DNA of 64,000 bases from Fibrobacter sp. UWB16 (GCF_900215325.1 NZ_OCMS01000002.1:1031147-1095146); one strand, 5' to 3'. Shown: positions 43,955-52,380, numbered from the stretch's first letter. Numbers and translations: made by a program. The notes: a model not told the origin generated them from the sequence alone.

Positions 43955-45198
43955 TAAGTCTTGGAGAGAACTTCTGCAATTTCCTTGGCGGCAAGAGCAA
44001 GTTCCTCGTGAGTATGTGTTGCCATAAGGCTCGCGCGTAAGCGTGCCTGCCCTTTTGCAACCGTCGGATAACGGATTGCTGGAATCAAGACGCCCTCATT
44101 CTGGAGCGTTTCCGAAATCCGCAAAGCCTTCGCTTCATCCCCAATGATAATCGGGATAATCGCCGATTCCGTTTGCGGAACTTGTAACCCATGCAAGCGC
44201 AAAGCATCGCAAAAGAATTTCACGTTGTCACGCAATTGCTGGACGCGTTCCGGGTGCGCATCGATGAACTGCAAATTGCGGAGTGCCGCCGCCGCTACCG
44301 CAGGGGCCATCGCTGTCGTGAAAATAAAACTGCGAGACTTGTTTTTCAAGAATTCAATCAACTGCTTGGAGCCGGCGACAAAGCCGCCTTCGGCGGCCAC
44401 GGCCTTGCTCAAAGTCCCAACAGTTACATCGGCATGTTCACAATTGTAATGTTCCGCAAGTCCGCGCCCCGTGCGCCCAAGGACGCCCGTGGCATGCGCC
44501 TCATCAATCATGAGCAACACGCCATGCGCTTTCGCAATCCGCAAGAGTTCCGGCAAATTCGCCAAATCGCCATCCATGCTGAAAACGGCATCCGTCACGA
44601 TGAGACCACGGAAGGGATGCGCACCTTGTTTCGCATTTCCCGCATCACTTAAAGCGGCGCTTGCCGATGCGCTTTGTGCTAAGAACTCCGCCTTGGCAGT
44701 TTCAATCGCGCGTTCCAAATCGGCCATGTCATTGTGCTTGTACACAAAGCATTTTGCACGCGAAAGGCGAATGCCATCAATGATGCTTGCGTGGTTCAGT
44801 TCGTCGCTGAAAATAAAATCGTTCTTGCTACACAACGCAGAAATCGTTCCCACGTTCGCCATGTAGCCCGTGTTAAAAGCAATTGCCGCCTCTTCGCCTT
44901 TGAACTTTGCAATAAACTCTTCGAGTTCATCGTGCGGAGTCTTGTTGCCGGTCGTGAGGCGAGCGCCACCACTCCCCGTTCCCCATTCAAGGACCGCATC
45001 CGCCATCGCCTGCTTGAGTTCAGAAACGTTCGCCAAATCCAAGTAAGAATTCGAAGCGAGCAAAACCGTATCCTTACCCGCAATCGTCACATGCGATGCT
45101 TCTGGCGACGAGATATGGCGCAACGTGCGGTACGTATTGTTCGCACGCGCCGCTTCAAGCGCATCTTTCGTGAAAAAGTCTAAAATTTGTTCGTTCAT
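43954..45198 (-). CDS. bioF: 8-amino-7-oxononanoate synthase BioF
   Basis: PLP enzyme condensing pimeloyl-CoA with alanine. DEAHATGVLGRTGRG (cofactor Asp) and GTLSKAVAAEGG (Schiff-base Lys) are standard. 414 residues, slightly long; residues 175-192 (SASASAALSDAGNAKQG) look like a low-complexity insertion. Three bases after bioW, so coupled. Confidence 0.94.
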   Translation of the reverse strand: MNEQILDFFTKDALEAARANNTYRTLRHISSPEASHVTIAGKDTVLLASNSYLDLANVSELKQAMADAVLEWGTGSGGARLTTGNKTPHDELEEFIAKFKGEEAAIAFNTGYMANVGTISALCSKNDFIFSDELNHASIIDGIRLSRAKCFVYKHNDMADLERAIETAKAEFLAQSASASAALSDAGNAKQGAHPFRGLIVTDAVFSMDGDLANLPELLRIAKAHGVLLMIDEAHATGVLGRTGRGLAEHYNCEHADVTVGTLSKAVAAEGGFVAGSKQLIEFLKNKSRSFIFTTAMAPAVAAAALRNLQFIDAHPERVQQLRDNVKFFCDALRLHGLQVPQTESAIIPIIIGDEAKALRISETLQNEGVLIPAIRYPTVAKGQARLRASLMATHTHEELALAAKEIAEVLSKT

Positions 45199-45201
45199 TT
45201 T

Positions 45202-45978
45202 TTACTTCTGAATTTTCACGAGTACTTTCTTCTTTTGCAAGTACTCGATGCATTCTTCGGCGGAGGCTTTTCGGGAATCAAACAAGAAAATGCGGCCTCC
45301 GTTTTCGTCGCCCATTTCCTTCATTTTCATGATGCGCACATAGCCGAGTTCCTTGCTCGCGACATAGCCTGTCACATAATTCGGGTCATCGCTTACGCAG
45401 AATTCTGCCACCATACCCGGTGCATTCGCCACCTTGGTCGCAAGGACGATCGCTTCGTTAAAATGATTCTTGCAGCCATCGACTTCGCTCGAATGGAGCG
45501 CATCCATGTAAGTCGCACGTACACCGCGTTCGTGGTCTGGTTCCAGGCGGTTTCCCGTCGCAATGTCGTAAAGCATCGCCCCACGCATCGGGAACGTCTC
45601 GCGCAGAAGATCCTGCAATTTTTCTTTAAATTTTTTTGCGCCATCACAAGGTCCCTGAGCCTGCCGAAGGGCCATCAGCGGAGTAATCAAGCCAAACGCT
45701 TTCTCCAAGCCTTTCTGCCACGTTTCTACATCTACGCGCGTTACAGGGAGCGATTTCAAGACCTGAATATCGCTTTCGTGAACCTTTTCAATTTTCACAT
45801 TGATAAAATCCGGGTCGCCTTTGGAATGATTCATCGCACGGCGCACCATCGCCGCACAGACAGTTTCCACGGAATCACGACCAACAATACGTTCAGCACC
45901 GGAAATATGCTGTTCATGGGAGTTTTCGCCTTCGCCAACATGCTGCGAGGCTCGCATTTTTAAACTGTAGTAATCCAT
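45202..45978 (-). CDS. bioW: 6-carboxyhexanoate-CoA ligase (pimeloyl-CoA synthetase) BioW
   Basis: Activates free pimelate to pimeloyl-CoA, feeding BioF. YYSLKMRASQ, HISGAERIV and WSDD-type CVSDDPNYVTGYVA are family blocks also present in B. subtilis BioW. 258 residues. Residues about 103-117 (ALRQAQGPCDGAKKF) look like an in-frame insertion of a palindromic repeat; B. subtilis BioW has nothing like it there, as I recall the sequence. Use of BioW implies free pimelate as precursor. Promoter region is shared with a divergent GGDEF gene. Confidence 0.93.
   Translation of the reverse strand: MDYYSLKMRASQHVGEGENSHEQHISGAERIVGRDSVETVCAAMVRRAMNHSKGDPDFINVKIEKVHESDIQVLKSLPVTRVDVETWQKGLEKAFGLITPLMALRQAQGPCDGAKKFKEKLQDLLRETFPMRGAMLYDIATGNRLEPDHERGVRATYMDALHSSEVDGCKNHFNEAIVLATKVANAPGMVAEFCVSDDPNYVTGYVASKELGYVRIMKMKEMGDENGGRIFLFDSRKASAEECIEYLQKKKVLVKIQK
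45648..45673. repeat. palindromic repeat inserted in frame within bioW
   Basis: Core GGTCCCTGAGCCTGCCGAAG (then GGCC), a GGNCC...GGNCC-type palindrome common in bacterial genomes. The minus strand reads through it as RQAQGP. Confidence 0.7.
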
Positions 45979-46087
45979 AAGAGCCTTCTTTTACGCGCCA
46001 CAATTTAGAAAAAAGGTCTTTATTTTTTCATTGAAATGAATATATTTTTACTAGTAACGGGAGTAATGACTTTTCTTGGTAACTGAT

Positions 46088-47401
46088 ATGGGTGATTGCA
46101 AAAATTTTATAGCGGACTTTCCTGTGGACTCTGCGGAGTTTTTCACAGCTATAACTTACGCCACATCTGAGCTGTACATTTCAATGCATGTACTTGATCT
46201 TGAGAATAACACTGCGTTTCCTATCAAGACCAACGAATTCATCGATAAGTTCATGAAATGCGGCAGCACCCTACAGGATAGTATTACCAATATCATGGTG
46301 AACCTTGCATGCCCAGAAAGCGTTTCAACCATCAAGAATTTTACGATCCTTTCAACATTGTCGGAACGCATGAAGAATGCAAATGTTATTTCCGAAATTT
46401 TTCACGGAAAGATTCACGGCTGGAGTAAGGCGATGTTTGTACGCGTTGGTGATGACAAGCCACTACGTCGAGTCCTGTACGTTGTCGAAAACGTGAATGC
46501 GCAAATGACAAAGCTGGAACAAGAGAAAGAGCTCTTGGAGCAGAACCGCAAACAACAAAATATGATCAATGCGCTCATGAACGGATACGCCTCTGTAGTC
46601 GGAGTTGATTTTGTCACAGAAAAGGTGGAATTTTTCCGCACAAGCGATCGAGTCAAAAGTGCTCTTGGCTTCATGAAAGAACCGCCTCCGTTCAAGATCC
46701 TTGTTGAAAAACTTATCAATACGGCTGTACACGAAGAGGATCGAAAAAGTATCCGAGAAGTGGCTGATGAGTCCTATATTAAGGAATACTTGCCAGTCGG
46801 CAATAGTTTGTCAAAAATTTTCCACAACGAAGTCGGCCAATATGTTGAAATGAAAATTGTGCGAACCGGCGAAGAAACAACCGTGTTCGGTTTCACCGAC
46901 AAAAATAACGAAATCACAGAAATAAACGATAAAATCTACAGAGATTCGTTGACTCAAGTGATGAACCGCAAGTATTTTGATGATAAACTATCATCGCGTA
47001 ATAGTCAAGCCGTCGTAATGGCTGATATTGACTTTTTCAAAGATGTTAATGACAATTACGGCCACCAGTGTGGTGATGCAGCCCTTGCCGCCGTAGCATC
47101 GATATTGAGTTCATCTGTTCGTAATTTAGACCGCGTAGTACGTTATGGTGGCGACGAATTTTTAATCTCGTTCAAGGGTATTACTCATGAAGTGCTGAGA
47201 AACAGACTTGAACAGATGCGCGCTCGGGCAGAAAAAATTAAACTGCAAGATTACCCAGATGTAAAGTTGACGATGAGCTTTGGCGGAACATTCGGAGACG
47301 GAATTGTTTCAGACATGCTCTCCTTTGCCGACAAGGCGCTTTACGTATCAAAGAAAAAACGGAACTGTGTGACCTTAGTTCCGTTTGAAGAAAAAATTTA
47401 A
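46088..47401 (+). CDS. diguanylate cyclase (GGDEF domain)
   Basis: About 437 residues. An N-terminal PAS-like or novel sensor (1-120), a coiled coil (EQEKELLEQNRKQQ near 160), a PAS-like region (170-275), then GGDEF at about 285-435 with DIDFFKDVNDNYGH and the intact active site RYGGDEF near 358. No RxxD inhibitory site is seen five residues before GGDEF. No transmembrane helix, so cytoplasmic. Start unclear: ATG 46088 lacks a ribosome site; a 6-codon frame (ATG 46066, GGGAG ahead) stops just before it and might be a leader or sign of a frameshift. It sits between bioA and bioW on the other strand. Confidence 0.9.
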   Translation: MGDCKNFIADFPVDSAEFFTAITYATSELYISMHVLDLENNTAFPIKTNEFIDKFMKCGSTLQDSITNIMVNLACPESVSTIKNFTILSTLSERMKNANVISEIFHGKIHGWSKAMFVRVGDDKPLRRVLYVVENVNAQMTKLEQEKELLEQNRKQQNMINALMNGYASVVGVDFVTEKVEFFRTSDRVKSALGFMKEPPPFKILVEKLINTAVHEEDRKSIREVADESYIKEYLPVGNSLSKIFHNEVGQYVEMKIVRTGEETTVFGFTDKNNEITEINDKIYRDSLTQVMNRKYFDDKLSSRNSQAVVMADIDFFKDVNDNYGHQCGDAALAAVASILSSSVRNLDRVVRYGGDEFLISFKGITHEVLRNRLEQMRARAEKIKLQDYPDVKLTMSFGGTFGDGIVSDMLSFADKALYVSKKKRNCVTLVPFEEKI

Positions 47402-47408
47402 GTTGTAT

Positions 47409-48740
47409 TTACTCGTGGAATTCGTCTTCGCCATCCACAATCGGCGCGGGTTCGCATTCTCCAATCATCTTAATCGCTTCGCAAATGCGGTCCACTTCAG
47501 CATCGCTCGTGATGAACGGCGGCATCGTATAGACGTAATTGCAGAACGGACGTAGCCACACGCCAGTTTCGCGAATCACGCGCAAGATATCGTCTGCACT
47601 TGGCTTTGCCTTAAGTTCCAAAACGCCAATTGCACCGAGCACACGCACGTCCGCCGCATTTTCGAGCGAACGTAGCGGTTCCAAATTCGCTTTCAAGCGC
47701 TTTTCAATACGCGCCACGCTTGATGCATAATCGCGACTTTCAAACAGCGAAAGCGAAGCAATCCCAGCCGCGCACGCTAGCGGGTTTGCCATGTACGTCG
47801 GGCCATGCATAAATGCAGGAATCTTGCTATTTGTAATCGTGTCGGCAACTTTCTCGGATGCGACACAAGCCGCCATCGTAATGCTACCGCCCGTAAGCGC
47901 CTTGCCGATGCACATAATGTCCGGCTTTATAAAGTCGGCGCAATCCTGTGTTGCGGTATGCATCATCGCAAATCGCGGGCCCGTGCGATAAAATCCAGAC
48001 GCAATTTCATCCAAAATAAGCAAGATGCCATAGCGGTCGCAAAGCTCGCGGAGGCGCTTGAGGTAGCCAGCATTGTAAAGCCACATGCCATTTCCGCCTT
48101 GGAAAACAGGCTCGCAAATGACAGCCGCAATTTCATTTTTATGCTCTTCGACAACGCGTTCCATCGATGCAAAATCGCTATCGTCCCAAGCGCTATCAAA
48201 ACGGCAATTCGGGCGTTCCGCAAAGTAATGATGCGGCATGATTCCGCGGAAAAGCACATGCATGCCGTCAGGATCGCTCAAAGCCATTGCACCTGCAGTA
48301 TCGCCGTGGTAGCCGCCCTTCAAGGCGACCAACTTACAGCGCTCCGGGCGACCCAGCGAATGCTGGTACTGCACCGCCATCTTGGCGGCGCATTCCACGG
48401 CGATGCTTCCCGAATCAGCAAAGAAAATCTTGTTCAAGCCTTCGGGCAAAAAGTTCACCAACTTTTCGCCAAGTTCAATTGCAGGCTCGTGCGTAAAACC
48501 GCCGAACATCACGTGGCACATCTTTTCGCTTTGCTTGCGAATCGCTTCAACAATTTCAGGAGCGTTATGCCCGTGAGCCATGCACCACCAGCTCGATACG
48601 GCATCAATCAGTTTCAATCCGTCGGCGGTTTCAATCGTCGTTCCGTGAGCCGACTTTGCAAGGAATCTTGCGGGAGTATTTTTCAGCGCAGCATACGGGT
48701 GCCACAAATGCTCGCTGTCGAAATTCAATAGCGTATTCAT
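47409..48740 (-). CDS. bioA: adenosylmethionine-8-amino-7-oxononanoate aminotransferase BioA
   Basis: PLP aminotransferase making DAPA from KAPA. DSEHLWHPYAAL at the start, SSWWCMAHGHN, ILDEIASGF (cofactor Asp) and GKALTGGSITMAA (Schiff-base Lys) are family signatures. Start taken at 48740 (MNTLLNFDSEHLWHPY) because the 14 residues before it are not conserved. 443 residues. Convergent with the GGDEF gene; the other bio genes lie beyond that gene. Confidence 0.95.
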   Translation of the reverse strand: MNTLLNFDSEHLWHPYAALKNTPARFLAKSAHGTTIETADGLKLIDAVSSWWCMAHGHNAPEIVEAIRKQSEKMCHVMFGGFTHEPAIELGEKLVNFLPEGLNKIFFADSGSIAVECAAKMAVQYQHSLGRPERCKLVALKGGYHGDTAGAMALSDPDGMHVLFRGIMPHHYFAERPNCRFDSAWDDSDFASMERVVEEHKNEIAAVICEPVFQGGNGMWLYNAGYLKRLRELCDRYGILLILDEIASGFYRTGPRFAMMHTATQDCADFIKPDIMCIGKALTGGSITMAACVASEKVADTITNSKIPAFMHGPTYMANPLACAAGIASLSLFESRDYASSVARIEKRLKANLEPLRSLENAADVRVLGAIGVLELKAKPSADDILRVIRETGVWLRPFCNYVYTMPPFITSDAEVDRICEAIKMIGECEPAPIVDGEDEFHE

Positions 48741-48784
48741 TTGCGGCGCAATATAGAAAATTGCGCGGTATTTTTCTATCAAAA

Positions 48785-48813
48785 AGGAGATGCCCCATCA
48801 AGTGGGGCATGAC
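48785..48813. repeat. family B palindromic repeat
   Basis: GGAGATGCCCCA...TGGGGCATGACA, followed by two degenerate copies of the GGCATGACA / GTATGACAGGTCGT end (48825-48858). Confidence 0.75.
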
Positions 48814-48879
48814 AGAATCCAAGTCGGGCATGACAAGTCGTAGGTATGACAGGTCGTGCACATTTTTCAATGGCATTCC

Positions 48880-48970
48880 CCGGCGGCATCTCGAATCAGC
48901 GCGACTTCTCGTAATTAAAAGTGCCGCGCGGCATTTACCGGCGGCATCTTGAAACAGCGCGGAATCTCGC
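48880..48970. repeat. pair of 32-base imperfect direct repeats
   Basis: CCGGCGGCATCTCGAATCAG... at 48880-48911 recurs as CCGGCGGCATCTTGAAACAG... at 48939-48970, both ending GCGCG(G)A-TCTCG. A CCGCGCGG-type palindrome lies between. No gene is seen here. Confidence 0.7.
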
Positions 48971-48977
48971 GAAGTTT

Positions 48978-49559
48978 CTATCGAATGAAGTTCGTATAGA
49001 CTTTCTGCTTGGCGTCAGGCTGCGTCACGCCCGCCTGCTTGCCCGCATCAATGCTCTTGAGGAGCCATGCCATATTGCGGCCCAGTTCCTTCATAATCTG
49101 CACGCCTTCTTCGTCCTTCAGCACATCTTCCGGATTCGAACCGTGAACCATGTTCCAATAGCGCGAAGTCACGAGCGGTTGTTGCGCATAAGTCGGGTAC
49201 TTGTTAAGCACATCGAGAGTTGCGGTCGTCCCTGCACGGCGTGCGGAAACCACGTTTGCCGCCGGCTTGAATAGCAGATTTGCCTCAGCAACACCATAAA
49301 GACGGTCGAGGAACATCAGCATTTCGCCACTCGGAGAAGCGTAATAAACCGGAGAACCGTAAACAACGCCGTCCGCCGTTTCCAAGAGTTCCTTGGCTTC
49401 GTGGACAACTTCGTTCACCTCGCCCTTGAGCACTCGCCCACCGACAAACACGATTTTCGTCTCGATTCCAGCGGCCTTGAGCTGGTTTGCGACGATGTTC
49501 AGAGCTGTATAAGTGCAGCCATTTTCACGACGGCTGCCATTAAACAAGATGACCTTCAT
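48978..49559 (-). CDS. NADPH-dependent FMN reductase / flavodoxin-like protein
   Basis: 193 residues of flavodoxin fold. FNGSRRENGCTYTAL near residue 6 binds the FMN phosphate; YGSPVYYASPSGEM near 91 is the second FMN loop. This type of iron-sulfur-less flavoprotein reduces quinones or other small molecules with NAD(P)H. Single gene; ribosome site GGAGG. Confidence 0.85.
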   Translation of the reverse strand: MKVILFNGSRRENGCTYTALNIVANQLKAAGIETKIVFVGGRVLKGEVNEVVHEAKELLETADGVVYGSPVYYASPSGEMLMFLDRLYGVAEANLLFKPAANVVSARRAGTTATLDVLNKYPTYAQQPLVTSRYWNMVHGSNPEDVLKDEEGVQIMKELGRNMAWLLKSIDAGKQAGVTQPDAKQKVYTNFIR

Positions 49560-49610
49560 TTTAGAACCTCCATGTTACCTACTAAAATAGTATAAAAAAT
49601 CAAAATATTT

Positions 49611-49638
49611 TTGACAAATGTTAAATTTTGTCTATATT
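49611..49638 (+). promoter_or_regulatory. promoter of the secreted esterase gene
   Basis: TTGACA (49611-49616), 16-base spacer, TATATT (49633-49638), 31 bases before the ATG at 49670. Confidence 0.65.
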
Positions 49639-49669
49639 TACAATATACCAATAAATCCTTGGAGAGAAG

Positions 49670-51010
49670 ATGAGCCCCCATAAAATCAGCCAAAAGGGGA
49701 TGTTTGCTGCTATTGCAACATTTGCCCTATTCGCGTCAACAGCAAATTCCGCCGACGTCCGCTACAAAGACCGCCTTTTCGAGGTCGAAAAGAAAAAGGA
49801 CGTAACTTTTGCATCTGACGTTCCGTACTTAAGTTCGCCACACATGTTGACGCAGGTGATCCAGTCTATGGCAGGCGAAACGCTCTATTTTTACAGTAGC
49901 GAAAACGAAGTCGAAAACAAGCCCCTGTTAATGGACCTTTATACGCCAACCGGCGATACCGAGAAAAAACGTGCCGCCGTTATCGTCAGTCATGGTGGCG
50001 CCATGATTGCAGGCGCTAAAGACGATACAGACCAGCAGACGGTCAACTACTGCGATTCCCTTGCCGCTCGTGGCTATGTCACAGCATCCATCCAATATCG
50101 TCGAGGAGTCACAGTTTCTGGCAGCGGTATGAGCTACAGCATTGACAGCGTCGATTTCGCTCGTACAGTCTACCGCGGTGTTCAAGACGTCAGTGCCGCA
50201 GTCCGCTACATGCGCAAAAACGCAGACAAACTCGGAGTAGACCCCAATCGCATTTACCTTATTGGCAACAGTTCTGGAGCAATACTCTCGCTCGAAAACA
50301 TCTATGCCAAAAAAGAATCTGACTTCCCGAGTTACATGAACAAAGCAGACGCTCCAAAACTTAGCGCTATTGATATTTACGGCGAGCAGGGCGTTGATTC
50401 TCATGCAAACGGCGCAGTCGCCTTATGGGGAGCAATCCACAACAAAGACATCATTGGAGACAACAAGACCCCAGTTCTCCTCGTCCACGGAACTGATGAC
50501 GAAACCGTACTATTCAAGACAGGCAGACCCTTAGGCGGAGGATATTCTATGGCAGGCTCAACCTTGACCATCCACACCCCAACTCTTTACGGAAGTTTTG
50601 TCATTGATTCGATTTTGACCGCCAAGAAAACCGAACACGAAACTTATTTTGTCGACGGTGCCGAGCACGAATTCTACGATGATTACGAATACGAAAAGCC
50701 TGTTCAAGACAAAGTCTTCAACTTTTTATACAAACTCGCTTCGGCTGAAAATTCTGGTTCTACAGACATCAAGCACCGCGTATTTGCTCAAGCCCAAAAT
50801 TCCGCCATCCAGATGGGGAAAGGCAATATGCATTTTAGCATTGCACGCGGAAACAACCTAAAATACGCAATCATGGATATCCGAGGCCGTTCAGTCATGA
50901 CAGGCAAAGCATCCGCAGGCCAATCCGTTGACTTGACTGCTTTGAACAACGGCGTTTATGTGTTGCGCGTACAAGGCGAAAAAGCAATCCGTTTTAGCAT
51001 AACTCGCTAA
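49670..51010 (+). CDS. secreted alpha/beta-hydrolase (carbohydrate-esterase-like) with C-terminal sorting-type domain
   Basis: 446 residues. A signal peptide (to about 27, ANSAD). The hydrolase fold has the oxyanion motif SHGGAM near 107, the nucleophile Ser in GNSSGA near 204, Asp in HGTDDETV near 275 and His in GAEHEF near 331. Residues 360-446 form a small beta domain ending MDIRGRSVMTG...LNNGVYVLRV and FSITR, the pattern of type IX (Por) secretion tails. It resembles acetylxylan or feruloyl esterases; the exact substrate is not readable. Ribosome site GGAGAG. Confidence 0.8.
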   Translation: MSPHKISQKGMFAAIATFALFASTANSADVRYKDRLFEVEKKKDVTFASDVPYLSSPHMLTQVIQSMAGETLYFYSSENEVENKPLLMDLYTPTGDTEKKRAAVIVSHGGAMIAGAKDDTDQQTVNYCDSLAARGYVTASIQYRRGVTVSGSGMSYSIDSVDFARTVYRGVQDVSAAVRYMRKNADKLGVDPNRIYLIGNSSGAILSLENIYAKKESDFPSYMNKADAPKLSAIDIYGEQGVDSHANGAVALWGAIHNKDIIGDNKTPVLLVHGTDDETVLFKTGRPLGGGYSMAGSTLTIHTPTLYGSFVIDSILTAKKTEHETYFVDGAEHEFYDDYEYEKPVQDKVFNFLYKLASAENSGSTDIKHRVFAQAQNSAIQMGKGNMHFSIARGNNLKYAIMDIRGRSVMTGKASAGQSVDLTALNNGVYVLRVQGEKAIRFSITR

Positions 51011-51025
51011 TTGAATCACCCCAAA

Positions 51026-51060
51026 TATCGGCTGGCATTGCATCAACAATACAGCCGATA
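51026..51060 (+). terminator. hairpin after the esterase gene
   Basis: Nine-bp perfect arms TATCGGCTG / CAGCCGATA with a 17-base loop; no T-run, so terminator function is uncertain. Confidence 0.4.
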
Positions 51061-51173
51061 CAGTTGATTTTCTAAATACATTCTATTTTATTGGTTATTC
51101 AGGCTCGCTAACTTATCTTTATGTTCGGTTAAATGGGATTCTGTTTTGTACAGAAACTTCATGGAGATAAAAT

Positions 51174-52247
51174 ATGAACATCAAGAAAACTGCAGTCAAG
51201 AGCGCTCTCGCCGTAGCAGCCGCCGCAGCAGCCCTCACCACCAATGTTAGCGCAAAGGATTTTAGCGGTGCCGAACTCTATACTTTAGAAGAAGTTCAGT
51301 ACGGCAAGTTCGAAGCACGTATGAAGATGGCAGCCGCATCGGGAACAGTCAGTTCCATGTTCCTCTACCAGAATGGCTCCGAAATCGCTGATGGAAGGCC
51401 CTGGGTAGAAGTGGATATCGAAGTTCTCGGCAAGAACCCGAACAGTTTTCAGTCCAACATCATTACCGGTAAGGCAGGCTCTCAGATAACAAGCGAAAAG
51501 CACCATGCTGTTAGCCCCGCCGCCGATCAGGCATTCCACACCTACGGTCTCGAATGGACTCCGAATTACGTCCGCTGGACTGTAGACGGCAAGGAAGTCC
51601 GCAAGACGGAAGGTGGCCAGGTTTCCAACTTGACAGGTACACAGGGACTCCGTTTTAACCTTTGGTCGTCTGAGAGTGCGGCTTGGGTTGGCCAGTTTGA
51701 TGAATCGAAGCTTCCGCTTTTCCAGTTCATCAACTGGGTCAAAGTTTATAAGTACACGCCGGGCCAGGGCGAAGGCGGTAGCGACTTTACGCTCGATTGG
51801 ACCGACAATTTCGATACGTTCGATGGCTCCCGCTGGGGCAAAGGTGACTGGACTTTCGACGGCAACCGCGTGGACCTCACCGACAAGAATATTTACTCCA
51901 GAGACGGCATGTTGATTCTCGCCCTCACCCGCAAAGGTCAGGAAAACTTCAACGGCCAAGTTCCGAAAGACACCGAATCCGCTCCGGTCTCTTCCAGCAG
52001 CACTCCGGCATCTTCGAGCAGCGCCCCCGCTCCGTCTAGCAGCAGTATCGCTTCGAGCTCTTCGAGCGCACCGGCTTCTTCGAGTAGCGAAATTATTCCG
52101 CCGAGTTCTTCTAGCGTAACGAACTCCATCCACGGAATCCGCACGACTCCGACAGTTACAAGGGAACATCGTGGACTTGTGAACGCCAAGGGTGCAAAGG
52201 TAAATCCGAACGGTCACAAGCGTTATCGTGTGAACTTCGAATACTAA
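51174..52247 (+). CDS. secreted 1,3-1,4-beta-glucanase (lichenase), GH16, circularly permuted
   Basis: Cleaves mixed-linkage beta-glucan of cereal walls. 357 residues: signal peptide to about 27 (NVSA-KDF), catalytic domain to about 270, a Ser-rich linker of P-x-SSSS units (about 275-310), and a basic tail (HKRYRVNFEY). The active site WVEVDIEVLG (Glu79, Asp81, Glu83) sits near the N-terminus, whereas in Bacillus lichenases it is central: the natural circular permutation known for the F. succinogenes enzyme. Compared with that sequence as I remember it, only scattered substitutions occur, mainly in the linker and tail. Ribosome site GGAG. Confidence 0.96.
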   Translation: MNIKKTAVKSALAVAAAAAALTTNVSAKDFSGAELYTLEEVQYGKFEARMKMAAASGTVSSMFLYQNGSEIADGRPWVEVDIEVLGKNPNSFQSNIITGKAGSQITSEKHHAVSPAADQAFHTYGLEWTPNYVRWTVDGKEVRKTEGGQVSNLTGTQGLRFNLWSSESAAWVGQFDESKLPLFQFINWVKVYKYTPGQGEGGSDFTLDWTDNFDTFDGSRWGKGDWTFDGNRVDLTDKNIYSRDGMLILALTRKGQENFNGQVPKDTESAPVSSSSTPASSSSAPAPSSSSIASSSSSAPASSSSEIIPPSSSSVTNSIHGIRTTPTVTREHRGLVNAKGAKVNPNGHKRYRVNFEY

Positions 52248-52283
52248 TCGTGGCAGTTTCTCTTTATAATTCTCCTTATCGTA

Positions 52284-52316
52284 AAAGCCATGTGGTTTAT
52301 GCCACATGGTTTTTTG
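52284..52316 (+). terminator. lichenase terminator
   Basis: AAGCCATGTGG / CCACATGGTTT hairpin, loop TTTATG, then TTTTTTG. Confidence 0.9.
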
Positions 52317-52360
52317 TTATGTCCACTAAAATTAGGGGAATTTCTCCATTTTTTTTGAAT

Positions 52361-52380
52361 TTTGACACTAAAATGTCAAA
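52361..52380. promoter_or_regulatory. palindrome TTTGACA-N6-TGTCAAA upstream of ssb
   Basis: Perfect 7-bp inverted repeat; its left arm contains a -35-like TTGACA. A possible operator or promoter element of the ssb operon, 55 bases before the ATG. It does not resemble the LexA box described for Fibrobacter. Confidence 0.4.

Noticed and set aside
52361..52380. LexA box ahead of ssb
   Set aside because: The palindrome TTTGACA-N6-TGTCAAA does not fit the TGCNC-N4-GTGCA box I recall for Fibrobacter.
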